From an uncultured Lachnospiraceae bacterium (lineage in GTDB: Bacteria; Bacillota; Clostridia; Lachnospirales; Lachnospiraceae): a DNA stretch of 64,000 nt. Each line of letters opens with the position of its first letter. Position 1 is the stretch's first letter. Below are positions 24,902 to 33,171 of this stretch, piece after piece. The notes under the pieces were generated by a model. The model did no database searches. It was not told where the DNA came from and saw only the letters and a list, made by a program, of their open reading frames with translations. Location: positions 1-64,000 of the forward strand of contig CANRFZ010000005.1 of assembly GCA_947630025.1 (NCBI GenBank). The letters are read 5' to 3'. A program made the position numbers and the translations under genes.

Positions 24902-26725
24902 TTAATTTTCTAAATACCGCTCCCAGAATTCCTCGTTCATTAAATCACGGCTATCATTCCTGAATTTCTTCATCGCGTGATAAAATGAAAAAACGGAAAT
25001 ACAGGTTATCTTAAAAAGGTTTGCCAAAACCCTAAAAGTACTCAGCCAGCTTTTCTCTGTCATAAATGCTTTCCCGCTCGCTTCATCATAATGAAGCACA
25101 CGCTTCTGCCTGTAAAAATTGATGGGGCGGCACAGACTCATGGAGACTGCTTGTACTTCTTTGTTTTTTACTCTTTTTGCCGGCAGCAGATATCCATTCA
25201 CCGTCAGATATCTGAAACCTTTCACGATACCTTTGTCCGCCTGTTTCAAACTTTTCTGATAAGAGGGCAGCCGGAATGCCGCATTTTCTATTTTTTCCAC
25301 CGGCACTGCCGAATAACCGGCACGCAAGATCTCCTGATGAAGCGTTTCGCCATCCGTTCTTTTCAGGAAATCGATCCCGCCGTAGAAATCCCTCACGCCT
25401 CTGAACAACAGGTCAATGTTCTTGTAACGGTAATAAATCATCTCTCTTGCCGTTGTTGTATACAACCTGTACAAAAAAGAACTCAGCTTATATTCCGGGA
25501 AATGAAGCGCGTTATCATACAACAGATTTCTCATGATATAGTACTGTAAATAAGAGGAATACTTATTTTCAAATGGTTCATGCCATACGCATACGCCGTT
25601 TAGCAAAACGATCTGTGTCCTGTTGCGCAGCCCATATTCCAAATCATCGCCACGAATGAAAATCGGCAGCGGAAGATTGGATTCGGAAATCAATTCCATC
25701 GGCATACAACAGTACCACCATGCGTTGTATTCCGTATACTCCTCTATTTCATTCAGTAGACAGTTCTGTATACACGTCAAATCCAGCCCTGCCTTATTGG
25801 ACACCAGATTGCCCTCGTTCCACGACGCGCCCGCCTCTGCCTGTATACCGGGTCTGTCTGTCCGCAGCATCGCGCCGCCGACAAACATATTCTTATATTC
25901 CTCCCGGCGGCAGCGCAATAACGTATAAGTCCTAAATAAGGCTTCAGAAGAAACCACAACATCATCGTCCATCATCAGGACGTGCGTTGCGTCAAAAGCG
26001 TTCTTATCTTTTAATATTTCTATCAGCCCTCTTGTAAAACCTCCCGCTCCGCCGACATTTTTATTGTCGGTGATCTTGATGGCATCAGAACCGCCTGTTA
26101 TATCATGAGGGAGCGTATTTCCATTGTCGGATATATAGATCTTGAGGTTCCCGTATAAAGCGCTGGCGCGGTTATCCATCATACTTTCCCGCAGATGATC
26201 CAAATTACGCCTGATATATGGTTCACGCTTATAAGTGCAGATATTGACTGCCAGCTTTACATCCCGCAGATTCCGTGCATCGACTTCGGCATCGTAATAG
26301 CCGCCATAATACACAGAATCCTCTTTAACCGCCCTTAACTCAAACGCCAAGATACCTTTATATTCGTATAGGTGGAAAGGAAGCGCAAATTCCTGTTTTT
26401 CAGGACTGTTTAGCGTTTTTCTATCAATAATGATCCGGTTGAGACCTTCTCCTGCCAAACGTACGTTTAACAACGTAACTTCAAAACATCCTTTTAGAAT
26501 GATATGCAGGCTGACATCGCCGATCGTCGTGTACTTTTTCCACTTTTCTATGGATAGCGCATTATAGTATGTGTCAAAAAAACATCTGCCGTATTTATGG
26601 AAAGTAAGCGTTTTCCCTTCATCGCTATAATCGACTTCACGCTCTCGAGTGTCTTCTCTGTGAAAATACAGTTTTTCCTCTGTGCATATTCCCAGTTCAG
26701 GCAGGAGTAAATTCTGTATCTGCAT
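24902..26725 (-). CDS. GlfT2-like galactofuranosyltransferase (GT2)
   Basis: The 607-residue product has the GlfT2 layout. An N-terminal beta-sandwich (about residues 1-160) is followed by a GT-A domain with NICTYKRE, the metal-binding LMMDDDVVVS, NAWWYCC, FIRGDDLEYGLR and the histidine segment CVWHEPFENKYS, then a helical C-terminal region. GlfT2 adds galactofuranose from UDP-Galf processively. The exact sugar here is inferred, and no UDP-galactopyranose mutase is in the window. The start at 26725 follows AAGGAAGGG and overlaps the upstream gene by 29 bases. The gene is AT-rich, unlike its upstream neighbour. Confidence 0.8.
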   Translation of the reverse strand: MQIQNLLLPELGICTEEKLYFHREDTREREVDYSDEGKTLTFHKYGRCFFDTYYNALSIEKWKKYTTIGDVSLHIILKGCFEVTLLNVRLAGEGLNRIIIDRKTLNSPEKQEFALPFHLYEYKGILAFELRAVKEDSVYYGGYYDAEVDARNLRDVKLAVNICTYKREPYIRRNLDHLRESMMDNRASALYGNLKIYISDNGNTLPHDITGGSDAIKITDNKNVGGAGGFTRGLIEILKDKNAFDATHVLMMDDDVVVSSEALFRTYTLLRCRREEYKNMFVGGAMLRTDRPGIQAEAGASWNEGNLVSNKAGLDLTCIQNCLLNEIEEYTEYNAWWYCCMPMELISESNLPLPIFIRGDDLEYGLRNRTQIVLLNGVCVWHEPFENKYSSYLQYYIMRNLLYDNALHFPEYKLSSFLYRLYTTTAREMIYYRYKNIDLLFRGVRDFYGGIDFLKRTDGETLHQEILRAGYSAVPVEKIENAAFRLPSYQKSLKQADKGIVKGFRYLTVNGYLLPAKRVKNKEVQAVSMSLCRPINFYRQKRVLHYDEASGKAFMTEKSWLSTFRVLANLFKITCISVFSFYHAMKKFRNDSRDLMNEEFWERYLEN

Positions 26726-28889
26726 ATAGAAACCCTTCCTTCCCCACGCCTTTTCCAGTCCTAGCGCCAGCAAACCCTTCTATCCCCTCCGCCAGCGCAC
26801 CCGCATTTCCCATTTCCACGAATCTGATCCGGCCACTCTCCCGGAATACTTCCCTGTTGGCCGCGTTGTCGCCTAAGATCATGGGCTTCTCCATCGCCTG
26901 ATAGAGATAGGCTTTCCCCGGAATCACACGGGAGGCCTTGTCAATATCGGCGTTGAAATGCCCTGCCAGACACAGATCGGATCGGTCGATCCACGCGGCC
27001 AGTTCCTGCTGCGTCGCCCATGGGATACAGCGGATGTTATCGGCCATGGGCCTGCACCGTTTCAGACGCTTCTCCCGGATCGGCCCGATATACAGGAAAT
27101 AAAACCTCTTATCCCCGGCAAACAGGCGCATGGCCTCCAACACAACATCGGTTCCCTGCAGGGGCAGGCCGCTTCCAAAGTACAGGACGACCAAACGATC
27201 CCGCAGAGCCTTGGGCCTTGGCAGCCCCAGCGGATGATAAATCTGCCGATCCGCCTCCAGATACAAAACGTGGCATTTCTCTTTCTTGATTCCAAATGTC
27301 CTGACCAGATAATCCGCGTGGGCCGCCGTATCACAGTACACCTCATCCGCTCTCGCAAGCGTTGCCCGGTCGAGACGGTAGAGCAGCCGCCCCGCTGCGC
27401 TCTCAGGCTGGAATTTCTGCCGGTCAAAGCACAACGTATCGTAGCAGGAGATAAAAAAGTCCACGACGAGTTTTTTATGCCGGAACTTCCACTGCCACAA
27501 CGGAAGCACCAGCTGGGGCGCAAACCCGGCAAACACAATATCGAAGCGTCGCATCCGGGTAAAAAGGAGCCGTCCGTATACGCTGAGCAGCCGTATCGGA
27601 TACGATCTGCTTTCGGAAGCAATCACATGGCAGGCAGCCGTATGTTCTTTCAGAAGCCGTATTTCCTGCACATTCCGGATGTAGGAGGCTTCCTTGGTGG
27701 TGACAAAGAGAACCGTCCCAGACTGATCTGCCTTCTGCATATCTGTTTTCCGTCTGCCGGCTTTCTGCCTGTGAGTTTTCTGCCGCCTGGCCCATATCCT
27801 GCCGCCGCGCCGCCCATGGACGAACGTTTCCGCCAGACTAAGCAGCGCGATGCCCCGAGGCAAGTGCAGCCGATACAGGAGAAGCAGGACTTTCAGTTTC
27901 CACTCGACATCCGAAAATGCCGCGCGGGAAAAGGCCCATCGATATTCCGGGAGAGCGAGCGCCGCTTGCATATCCCATATTTTCTCCCGGCGCTTCTTCG
28001 GATTGTCCGGATGAAAAAAACACAGTCTGCAACAGATGGCAAAGGACTTGACAATCCTGCACGCACAGGCGTTTTGCCACGCCTCTGCCGAGGCGCTCTT
28101 TGCAGTCACGTTGTCCGCTTCGGTTATGGCGTTTCCTTCTGCCGTTTCCTCCGCATAGCCAAACAGATATCTCCAGACTTCCCTGTCAAGCCGCAGTCTG
28201 TCCGGCGCGTACCGTCTGGTGATGGATTGCTCCACATAGCGGTAGTGATAGATTCTACGTTTACAGTAGGCCGCCGTCTCTGCCGCGCCGAAGACTCTGG
28301 CATTGAATGCCATATCATCCAGCACTTTCAGCTCCTCCGGGAAGCTCAGACGGTTTTTTATCAAAAAGGAATGGCGGTAGATCTTATCCCATGGCGCAGC
28401 CATCGACACCCTGCTCCCCGGATATAAAACCATTCTCTGAAGTATTTCCATGTTATGTCTGGTACGGAATAAGGCCGGTTTTGCAAAGTGTTCCCAGACT
28501 TTTTCCTGCTTTCCCCTGTTCTGAAAGGCGTCAAACAGAATCACATCCGCCTTCGGGTGGGCTGCCGCCGCGTTCAGTATGTGCGCGACGCCGTTCTCGG
28601 CGATCCAGTCGTCCGCATCGACAAACCAAAGCCAGTCGCCCCGCGCCTTCCGCATTCCCAGATTTCTGGCCGCCGCCGCACCGCCGTTAGGCTGATGGAA
28701 CACCCGCAGAAACGGATATTTCCGGGCATAACTTTCTGCCATCTCCCCGGAGTCGTCCGTCGATCCGTCGTCGATCAGGAGAAGCTCACCGTGCTCCTGC
28801 AGAAGCGGCTGCTCCCGCAGGAAACTGTTCAGGCACTGCGCCAGATACGGTTTCACATTATAAATCGGCAGGATGACAGACAACAACAT
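26697..28889 (-). CDS. Two-domain glycosyltransferase (GT2 + GT4-like)
   Basis: The 730-residue product has two glycosyltransferase modules. Residues 1-320 are a GT2 domain with VILPIYNVKPYL, IDDGSTDDS and FVDADDW. A basic linker near residue 375-390 leads to a GT-B (GT4-like) domain from about residue 395 (LFVTTKEASYI), with CHVLYLEAD, LYFGSGLPLQGTDV and a late nucleotide-binding loop. It could add two sugars in sequence. The gene is GC-rich and marks the composition boundary inside the locus. Upstream, the GtrB-like gene ends six bases away. Confidence 0.8.
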   Translation of the reverse strand: MLLSVILPIYNVKPYLAQCLNSFLREQPLLQEHGELLLIDDGSTDDSGEMAESYARKYPFLRVFHQPNGGAAAARNLGMRKARGDWLWFVDADDWIAENGVAHILNAAAAHPKADVILFDAFQNRGKQEKVWEHFAKPALFRTRHNMEILQRMVLYPGSRVSMAAPWDKIYRHSFLIKNRLSFPEELKVLDDMAFNARVFGAAETAAYCKRRIYHYRYVEQSITRRYAPDRLRLDREVWRYLFGYAEETAEGNAITEADNVTAKSASAEAWQNACACRIVKSFAICCRLCFFHPDNPKKRREKIWDMQAALALPEYRWAFSRAAFSDVEWKLKVLLLLYRLHLPRGIALLSLAETFVHGRRGGRIWARRQKTHRQKAGRRKTDMQKADQSGTVLFVTTKEASYIRNVQEIRLLKEHTAACHVIASESRSYPIRLLSVYGRLLFTRMRRFDIVFAGFAPQLVLPLWQWKFRHKKLVVDFFISCYDTLCFDRQKFQPESAAGRLLYRLDRATLARADEVYCDTAAHADYLVRTFGIKKEKCHVLYLEADRQIYHPLGLPRPKALRDRLVVLYFGSGLPLQGTDVVLEAMRLFAGDKRFYFLYIGPIREKRLKRCRPMADNIRCIPWATQQELAAWIDRSDLCLAGHFNADIDKASRVIPGKAYLYQAMEKPMILGDNAANREVFRESGRIRFVEMGNAGALAEGIEGFAGARTGKGVGKEGFLYADTEFTPA

Positions 28890-28895
28890 CTTCTT

Positions 28896-29858
28896 CTAGT
28901 TCTCTCCCTCTGTCCGGCGGGGCATGGTATCCAGCTTTCTCACATGATACTGCGTATCCTGCAGAATCTTTCTGTTCGCCGCCAGCATATCCGCCAGAAG
29001 TCCGATCATAAAGGTCAGAAACCCCATCAGAAGCAGCGTGCATCCGAGAATCAGCGACTGCACATGGCCGCCGGGCTGCCCGATCCAGCAATAAATCAGA
29101 AACCGCAACCCGATCAGAAATCCGATCAAAGTCGGAAAAGCCGCCAGATAAGTAAAAGCCTTTAACGGCTGGTACATCATATACACGCGCAGGATAATCG
29201 CGATGCTTTTCTTCACATAGCTCCACATACTGTGGAACAGGCGGGATGGCCTCGTCTCCTCGTTGATATGCACCGGCACGCTGGTGACCGCCATCTTCTC
29301 CCGGCCTGCCTGCACGATCGTCTCCAGCGTATAGGTGTAATCGTTAATCACATTGGTGCGCAGCGCCGCCTCTCTGGACAGGGCGCGGAACCCGCTGGGC
29401 GCATCCGGTATATCTGTGCCGGACGCCCTGCGCATAACAAAACTTCCGAAGTGCTGCAGGCATTTCTTGACGAACGAAAAGTGCCGGATCTCATCGATAG
29501 GTCTGGCGCCTATCACGATGTCCGCCTTTCCTTCCAGAATCGGGGCGATCAGCGCCGCGATATCCTCCGCGCAGTACTGGTTGTCCGCGTCGGTATTCAC
29601 GATAATGTCCGCGCCGTTTCGCAGGCACTCGTCCAGCCCCGCCATAAAACCTTTGGCGAGCCCTCTGTTCTGCGGAAAGCGGACGATATGCTGCACGCCG
29701 CATCTGCGGGCCACTTCCGACGTATTATCCTGGCAGCCGTCGTCGATGATCAGATATTCGATTGCATCGACGCCCTCCAGTCGTCTGGGCAGTTCGTCGA
29801 GCACCGTCTCCAGCGTCTCGGCCTCGTTATAGCATGGTATCTGAATGATCAGCTTCAT
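28896..29858 (-). CDS. GtrB/DPM1-like polyprenyl-phosphate glycosyltransferase
   Basis: This is a 320-residue membrane glycosyltransferase. A GT2 domain (IQIPCYNEAETL near residue 5, IDDGCQDNT, NTDADNQY) is followed by two C-terminal membrane helices (about residues 225-290). The family loads a sugar onto polyprenyl phosphate at the cytoplasmic face. It precedes a GT-C-type membrane transferase gene that could use this lipid-linked sugar outside. The start at 29858 follows AGGAAA; a longer frame begins at 29879. Confidence 0.85.
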   Translation of the reverse strand: MKLIIQIPCYNEAETLETVLDELPRRLEGVDAIEYLIIDDGCQDNTSEVARRCGVQHIVRFPQNRGLAKGFMAGLDECLRNGADIIVNTDADNQYCAEDIAALIAPILEGKADIVIGARPIDEIRHFSFVKKCLQHFGSFVMRRASGTDIPDAPSGFRALSREAALRTNVINDYTYTLETIVQAGREKMAVTSVPVHINEETRPSRLFHSMWSYVKKSIAIILRVYMMYQPLKAFTYLAAFPTLIGFLIGLRFLIYCWIGQPGGHVQSLILGCTLLLMGFLTFMIGLLADMLAANRKILQDTQYHVRKLDTMPRRTEGEN

Positions 29859-29875
29859 AGCGGTTTCCTGCCCTG

Positions 29876-31627
29876 TCATGGATCATAGTAAACATGAAAC
29901 ACCTCGGTGGACATCCGTCTGGCAAATAGTTGTGACAACGCCTGATCCTGCGCGGTCTCCGCGGATACGACCACCACGCAGTCCTGCCCGCCCTGTTCCG
30001 CTTCCCGCAGCTCTGCCGTCACGTGGATCGGCGTCTCCGGCATCTGCATCTGCAGGAAATCCACATATTCCGGATAGTTTTCGTCCAGATACAGAATCGT
30101 TTTGCCCTCCGCGCTCTCGCGCGCAAGCAGTTTAGCCACCGCAAGGTTCTCGTAATTGATGGCATTTAACTGATAGATATCACGGTCGCTGATCCGGATG
30201 CCGCAGGCGATATGAACCGTCAATACGCCGGTCATAACCCACCACAGGCTTTTCCGCTGCCTGCTGATCCACAGGAGCAGACAGGTAAACAGAGTCATCC
30301 CTGCCCCAAATAGCCACGCATCTCTCATAAACAGGCCGCTATCCTGCGCATTTTCCTGCAGCAGATAGCTGATCCCCTCGATATGGCAGCCGCGGATGCC
30401 GGTCAGCGACAGTTTTCCGATCAGGCCGTTGAGACAGATAGCCACCGCGCCCAGAGCCGCCTCGATTCCCAGCGTAACCGGAAGCAGACGCCTGCTCCGG
30501 CGCATTGAGACCATGCCGGCCACCATCATAACCGGAAGCAGCATTTCGTTATATCTGCCATAGAGCAGTCCGTCTACCGTGTCCGTGCGCAGCAGATAAA
30601 TACTGCTGATGCACACTTGGACGATAACGGCCAGAAGAAGCAGAAGGCCCGTCCACCGGCAGAGCATTTCTTCTTCCGTAGGGCGCCTCGGAGAATCCTT
30701 CGCCTTTCTGCGAAATAACAATGCGCTCTGTCGGACACACCAGATCAGCCCCCAGTAAAAAATACCCATGCTGGACAGTCCGAGATAATACAGTTTCCCG
30801 ACGATACCGCCCAGAAAGCGCACCATGCCGGACACGGTAAACAGGCTCCCGATTTTTTTCCACTGGCTGCCGAAATCATTCCAAGAAAGAGTATCTCGGT
30901 CAGCATAGTGAAAAACCAAGGCGATCGTCCGGCTTTTTAATACCGCCGCCACACAGAGCAGCAGCAGAAACAGGACAGTCCATGCAACCGCAGATTTCCG
31001 CCTGTCTTTCTGCGTCACGGTTCTGATAAAGCAGACCGCCAGACACGACAACATGACACCCGCCATCCGCATATGCACACAATATCCATATACAAGAGAA
31101 ACCGTCAGCAGCGCCGCCGCCCACAGTCTCCGGTTCCGCATCCATACGAGGAACAGATAGACGTCCAGCACAAACAAAAAAATCAGCAGCGCTTCAGCCA
31201 TTGTCGTCTGCGCATAAAAAAACCATACCGGATAGAAAGCCGCCGCGCCGCATATCAGGGCGCGTTCCTCCGAGCGCGTCTCCGGAAACAACATACCGGC
31301 GATCCGATGCAGCAGGCAGAAACCCGCGCACATCAGTGCCATATTGACAAAAAGCGCGGCCCGATATGCTGCAATTCCGCCGGAAAACAGTTTAAGCAGC
31401 GGAAACAGTATCACACTGTAACCGAACGAATAATAGGAGCCCAGCGACGCGATCTCCGACCAGTCATAACCTGCCATCGCAGCCGCGCTCGCCCAGTAGC
31501 CAAACTCGTCCGGGTACAGGGTGAACCCGTAAATCTTCCGGATTCCGTATTCAAACGTGCAAAAGATAACCGGCAGTATGATCCAGTATGGAATGTTGAT
31601 TCTCTTAAAAACCGGGGTATTCTTCAT
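29876..31627 (-). CDS. GT-C-type integral membrane glycosyltransferase (ArnT/PMT-like)
   Basis: This is a 583-residue protein with a dozen or so membrane segments and an acidic first loop YPDEFGYWASAAAMAG near residue 38, typical of the ArnT/PMT class that uses polyprenyl-phosphate sugars. It fits with the adjacent GtrB-like enzyme as a lipid-sugar donor/acceptor pair. The start ATG at 31627 lies directly beyond a terminator-like hairpin and has no Shine-Dalgarno sequence, so its translation start is uncertain, though the N terminus reads well. Confidence 0.78.
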   Translation of the reverse strand: MKNTPVFKRINIPYWIILPVIFCTFEYGIRKIYGFTLYPDEFGYWASAAAMAGYDWSEIASLGSYYSFGYSVILFPLLKLFSGGIAAYRAALFVNMALMCAGFCLLHRIAGMLFPETRSEERALICGAAAFYPVWFFYAQTTMAEALLIFLFVLDVYLFLVWMRNRRLWAAALLTVSLVYGYCVHMRMAGVMLSCLAVCFIRTVTQKDRRKSAVAWTVLFLLLLCVAAVLKSRTIALVFHYADRDTLSWNDFGSQWKKIGSLFTVSGMVRFLGGIVGKLYYLGLSSMGIFYWGLIWCVRQSALLFRRKAKDSPRRPTEEEMLCRWTGLLLLLAVIVQVCISSIYLLRTDTVDGLLYGRYNEMLLPVMMVAGMVSMRRSRRLLPVTLGIEAALGAVAICLNGLIGKLSLTGIRGCHIEGISYLLQENAQDSGLFMRDAWLFGAGMTLFTCLLLWISRQRKSLWWVMTGVLTVHIACGIRISDRDIYQLNAINYENLAVAKLLARESAEGKTILYLDENYPEYVDFLQMQMPETPIHVTAELREAEQGGQDCVVVVSAETAQDQALSQLFARRMSTEVFHVYYDP

Positions 31628-31632
31628 TTTTC

Positions 31633-31663
31633 AAAAGGGAAGCCGCCAACATAGCGGCCTCCC
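31633..31663 (-). terminator. Rho-independent terminator after the secreted-protein gene
   Basis: On the minus strand GGGAGGCCGC pairs with GCGGCTTCCC around a short loop, followed by TTTTG. It lies between the secreted-protein gene and the ATG of the membrane glycosyltransferase, only six bases from that ATG. It would cap the secreted-protein transcript and may allow some read-through into the glycan operon. Confidence 0.6.
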
Positions 31664-31684
31664 ATACGCCGCTTACTTAATGGA

Positions 31685-32332
31685 TCAGTATTTGATAACC
31701 GCATAAGAAGCCTGACCGCCTGTGGTCTCGAACGTGATGGTATTCGGATCATCATCCGTATCCTCCAGAATCGATACCAAGCCGCCGTAGCGCACGCACA
31801 CGATCGCAAACGTTCTGTCAGCCTGTGCGAAACTTGCGGGAATATCGATGGCCATCTTAATATTCGGGCCGTCAGCCGGAAGCAGACTGAAATCACCTTT
31901 GGTCATCTTGCCAAGGTCGATGTTAATCAGCGGGCCTACTACCGCACCCTGAGATGCCGCTGCAAGATCCATGACTTCCTTTGCGCGGAAGCTCTTTTTG
32001 GGGTCCATGTCCCAGAATCTTACAAAAGGCGTCTCACCTTCCGCCAGCGCATAGCTTGCCGCGATGTCAGCCGAAGGCGTGGCAACCGCCATTCCGGAAA
32101 CGTTCTTCGCAAGATAAACGCCCTCCGTCGTGCTCTTAACGCCTGCAGCAGAGCTGGTCGTGGGAACTGCGGCAACTGCTTGGGCAACGGTCTCCGCCGC
32201 GGGCACCGCCTGAACGACAACGGATTCGTTGTTATCATGATTATCCGTCGCGCATACGCTCATCACAGGTGCAGCCGCCAAAGCAATCGTCAGCGCACTC
32301 GCCATCATTTTTTTGATGGTACTTGTCTTCAT
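31685..32332 (-). CDS. Small secreted protein of unknown function
   Basis: The 215-residue product has a signal peptide (positive MKTSTIKKMM, hydrophobic stretch, cleavage near SVCA at about residue 27). An alanine/valine-rich linker (residues 35-80) is followed by a C-terminal domain from about residue 90 with FVRFWDMDPKKSFRAKEV and IDIPASFAQADRTFAIVCVRYGG. I do not recognise the family. It has its own promoter and terminator. Its untranslated leader carries a nine-G tract and two hairpins. The RBS is GGAGGAGAG. Confidence 0.75.
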   Translation of the reverse strand: MKTSTIKKMMASALTIALAAAPVMSVCATDNHDNNESVVVQAVPAAETVAQAVAAVPTTSSAAGVKSTTEGVYLAKNVSGMAVATPSADIAASYALAEGETPFVRFWDMDPKKSFRAKEVMDLAAASQGAVVGPLINIDLGKMTKGDFSLLPADGPNIKMAIDIPASFAQADRTFAIVCVRYGGLVSILEDTDDDPNTITFETTGGQASYAVIKY

Positions 32333-32375
32333 CGTTCTCTCCTCCTATATTATTTTTTATTTGCAGTTTGGAGAT

Positions 32376-32423
32376 GGGGTTTAACCCCCCCCCAGACACA
32401 ACTGCCGAAGATAAATCAGTTGT
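32376..32423 (-). promoter_or_regulatory. Structured 5' leader with poly-G(9) tract
   Basis: In the leader of the secreted-protein gene, nine G (32385-32393) face CCCC across TTAAA, so a GGGG/CCCC hairpin can form with variable register. Just upstream a seven-base hairpin (ACAACTG/CAGTTGT, loop of 12) occupies 32398-32423. A change in tract length would shift the hairpin about 45 bases before the start codon. Confidence 0.6.
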
Positions 32424-32465
32424 CCGCAGATATGTTAAAGCATTACATATACAATTTATATCGTT

Positions 32466-32494
32466 ATTATATCTTATTATTGATATCGTTGCAA
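32466..32494 (-). promoter_or_regulatory. SigA-type promoter of the secreted-protein gene
   Basis: On the minus strand TTGCAA, 17 bases, then TATAAT: a close match to the vegetative consensus with ideal spacing. It lies about 130 bases upstream of the ATG, so the leader is long and includes the G tract. Confidence 0.75.
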
Positions 32495-32506
32495 GCATTA
32501 ATTTAT

Positions 32507-32537
32507 AAAAAAATCCCGTGATCTCTCACAGGATTTT
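32507..32537 (-). terminator. Rho-independent terminator of nrdDG
   Basis: On the minus strand AATCCTGTGA and TCACGGGATT form a ten-base stem with one G-T pair and a GAGA loop, followed by seven T. It lies just after nrdG. Confidence 0.85.
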
Positions 32538-32568
32538 GTCATCTTGCACATATTTGCGGCGGGGGCCG

Positions 32569-33090
32569 CTAGTCTCCCCACAACACCGTCTCCCCCGCTT
32601 CCAGCGATTTGGGCACATCGATCAGCCGCTGGTTGGAGGAACCCCGGAAGCGGAGGCTGATATCCTTCTTGGCAAGGATAAACTCGCCGTCCACCAGCAC
32701 GTCGACATATTGCAGAAATTCCCGCATACCGGCCCACTCCTCACAGAATCTCCCCAGCACATCCTCCTCGAAGCGGTAGCCGGTGTAGCACCAGACGTTT
32801 TTGTCCGGATAAAGCGTTTTCACACGCCTAAGAAGCCCCAGCAGCGCCTCTCTGTTGGGCGCTTCCAGCGGTTCGCCGCCCAATAGCGTCAGCCCGGCGA
32901 TATAAGCGGGCCGCAGCGCCTCTAAGATACTTTCCTCCGTAAAACTGTCATAGGGATTCCCGTAGCGGAAATCCCATGTCATTTCATTGAAGCAGCCTTC
33001 GCAGCGGTGGGTGCAGCCGCTCACAAAGAGCGACACCCGCACGCCGGGGCCATCGGCGATATCATATTGTTTGATCTCTGCGTAATACAC
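32569..33090 (-). CDS. nrdG: Anaerobic ribonucleotide reductase activating protein
   Basis: This is a 173-residue radical-SAM activase with the cluster motif CTHRCEGC (C-x3-C-x2-C) near residue 25 and TLLGGEPLE. It generates the glycyl radical on NrdD. The best start is GTG at 33090, eight bases after GGAG; the longer ATG frame to 33120 adds residues not typical of the family. It is co-transcribed with nrdD and followed by a strong terminator. A GC-rich hairpin lies in the 81-base gap between nrdD and nrdG. Confidence 0.93.
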   Translation of the reverse strand: MYYAEIKQYDIADGPGVRVSLFVSGCTHRCEGCFNEMTWDFRYGNPYDSFTEESILEALRPAYIAGLTLLGGEPLEAPNREALLGLLRRVKTLYPDKNVWCYTGYRFEEDVLGRFCEEWAGMREFLQYVDVLVDGEFILAKKDISLRFRGSSNQRLIDVPKSLEAGETVLWGD

Positions 33091-33171
33091 GTTCTGACTC
33101 CACCACCGAACCGTCCGCACACGCCGCGCCGCGGCCTCCTCCGAGGCTGCCGCGCCGCCCGTTACATCTTT

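Noticed and set aside
26958-28427. Long plus-strand open frame of 489 codons
   Set aside because: It lies entirely opposite the two-domain glycosyltransferase in GC-rich DNA, has a biased composition typical of an antisense shadow frame and no ribosome site.
32241-32498. Minus-strand open frame through the G9 tract in the secreted-protein leader
   Set aside because: It has no ribosome site and lies between a good promoter and the real gene; the tract is better read as part of the leader.
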